Shown in pieces: positions 30,515 through 30,596 of a stretch of 30,596 nucleotides of DNA. The position numbers and the translations under genes were made by a program. Below the pieces are notes generated by a model, which had not been told where the DNA came from, searched no databases, and was given only the letters and a program-made list of their open reading frames with translations. The stretch comes from a virus, in IMG/VR virus record IMGVR_UViG_3300035698_017435, positions 1-30,596 of that record. One strand, written 5' to 3'. Position 1 is the stretch's first letter. Each line of letters begins with the position of its first letter.

Positions 30515-30596
30515 CCACCATCGAGAAACGACACGTTCCCAACGTCCGAGGCTACTCTGACTTTCTCCTCGAAACCATTTTCGATGAACTCAAAGG
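30508..30596 (+). CDS. Start of the next early gene, cut by the right edge
   Basis: The ATG at 30508 overlaps the end of the previous gene and the frame stays open to the window end, giving 29 codons (MLTTIEKRHVPNVRGYSDF and on). It follows the same overlapping-gene style as its neighbours. Too little is visible to assign a function. Confidence 0.55.
   Translation, partial: MLTTIEKRHVPNVRGYSDFLLETIFDELK

Overview
The window looks like most of the genome of a temperate, podovirus-like tailed phage (Caudoviricetes, T7-like virion plan). The host is probably a Gram-negative bacterium. A Verrucomicrobiota-type host is suggested, weakly, by the style of the minus-strand integrase, the C-rich third codon positions and the scarcity of Shine-Dalgarno sites before the structural genes. 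No host housekeeping gene is present.

Layout. (1) Positions 1-430: the edge of a possible minus-strand membrane gene, four degenerate tandem repeats and a 66-residue ORF. (2) 430-1413: a tyrosine recombinase carrying the extra patch typical of integron integrases (IntI), directly abutting (3) the packaging and head genes: large terminase, two small proteins, T7-gp8-like portal, a Bbp19-like protein with a reading-frame oddity, scaffold, major capsid and a putative decoration protein. Two strong terminators bracket the capsid pair. (4) 8589-22797: the tail and ejection genes: tail tubular A and B homologues, a GNAT-like protein, two small ejection proteins and a 2605-residue polyvalent-type protein with a JAMM (RadC/MPN-like) metalloprotease signature. 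(5) 22850-25202: a tail fibre with Cys-bearing 20-21-residue repeats and its probable assembly partner. (6) 25206-27587: lysis genes: a 32-residue ORF, a probable unimolecular spanin, a 56-residue membrane protein, an M15 endolysin and two multi-span membrane proteins that are holin candidates. (7) 27564-27776: a probable attP, made of the 3' 28 nt of a tRNA (best fit initiator tRNA) flanked on both sides by paired TCGGAACA repeats. (8) 27683-30596: the lysogeny and early region: minus-strand integrase, a membrane protein, divergent ribbon-helix-helix regulators around an operator-like spacer, and a chain of small early genes running off the right edge.

How it works together. The minus-strand integrase and attP would insert the genome at a tRNA 3' end. 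The divergent RHH pair is the best candidate for the lysis-lysogeny switch. The plus-strand structural genes build a short-tailed virion that ejects three internal proteins, and the lysis genes open the envelope. The clearest candidate for something undescribed is a leader element: CCCTTCACT lies exactly 44 nt upstream of three start codons, each followed by a different inverted repeat next to the start. Other points of note are the IntI-like recombinase beside the terminase, the JAMM-bearing giant ejection protein and the self-duplicating Cys-ladder fibre.
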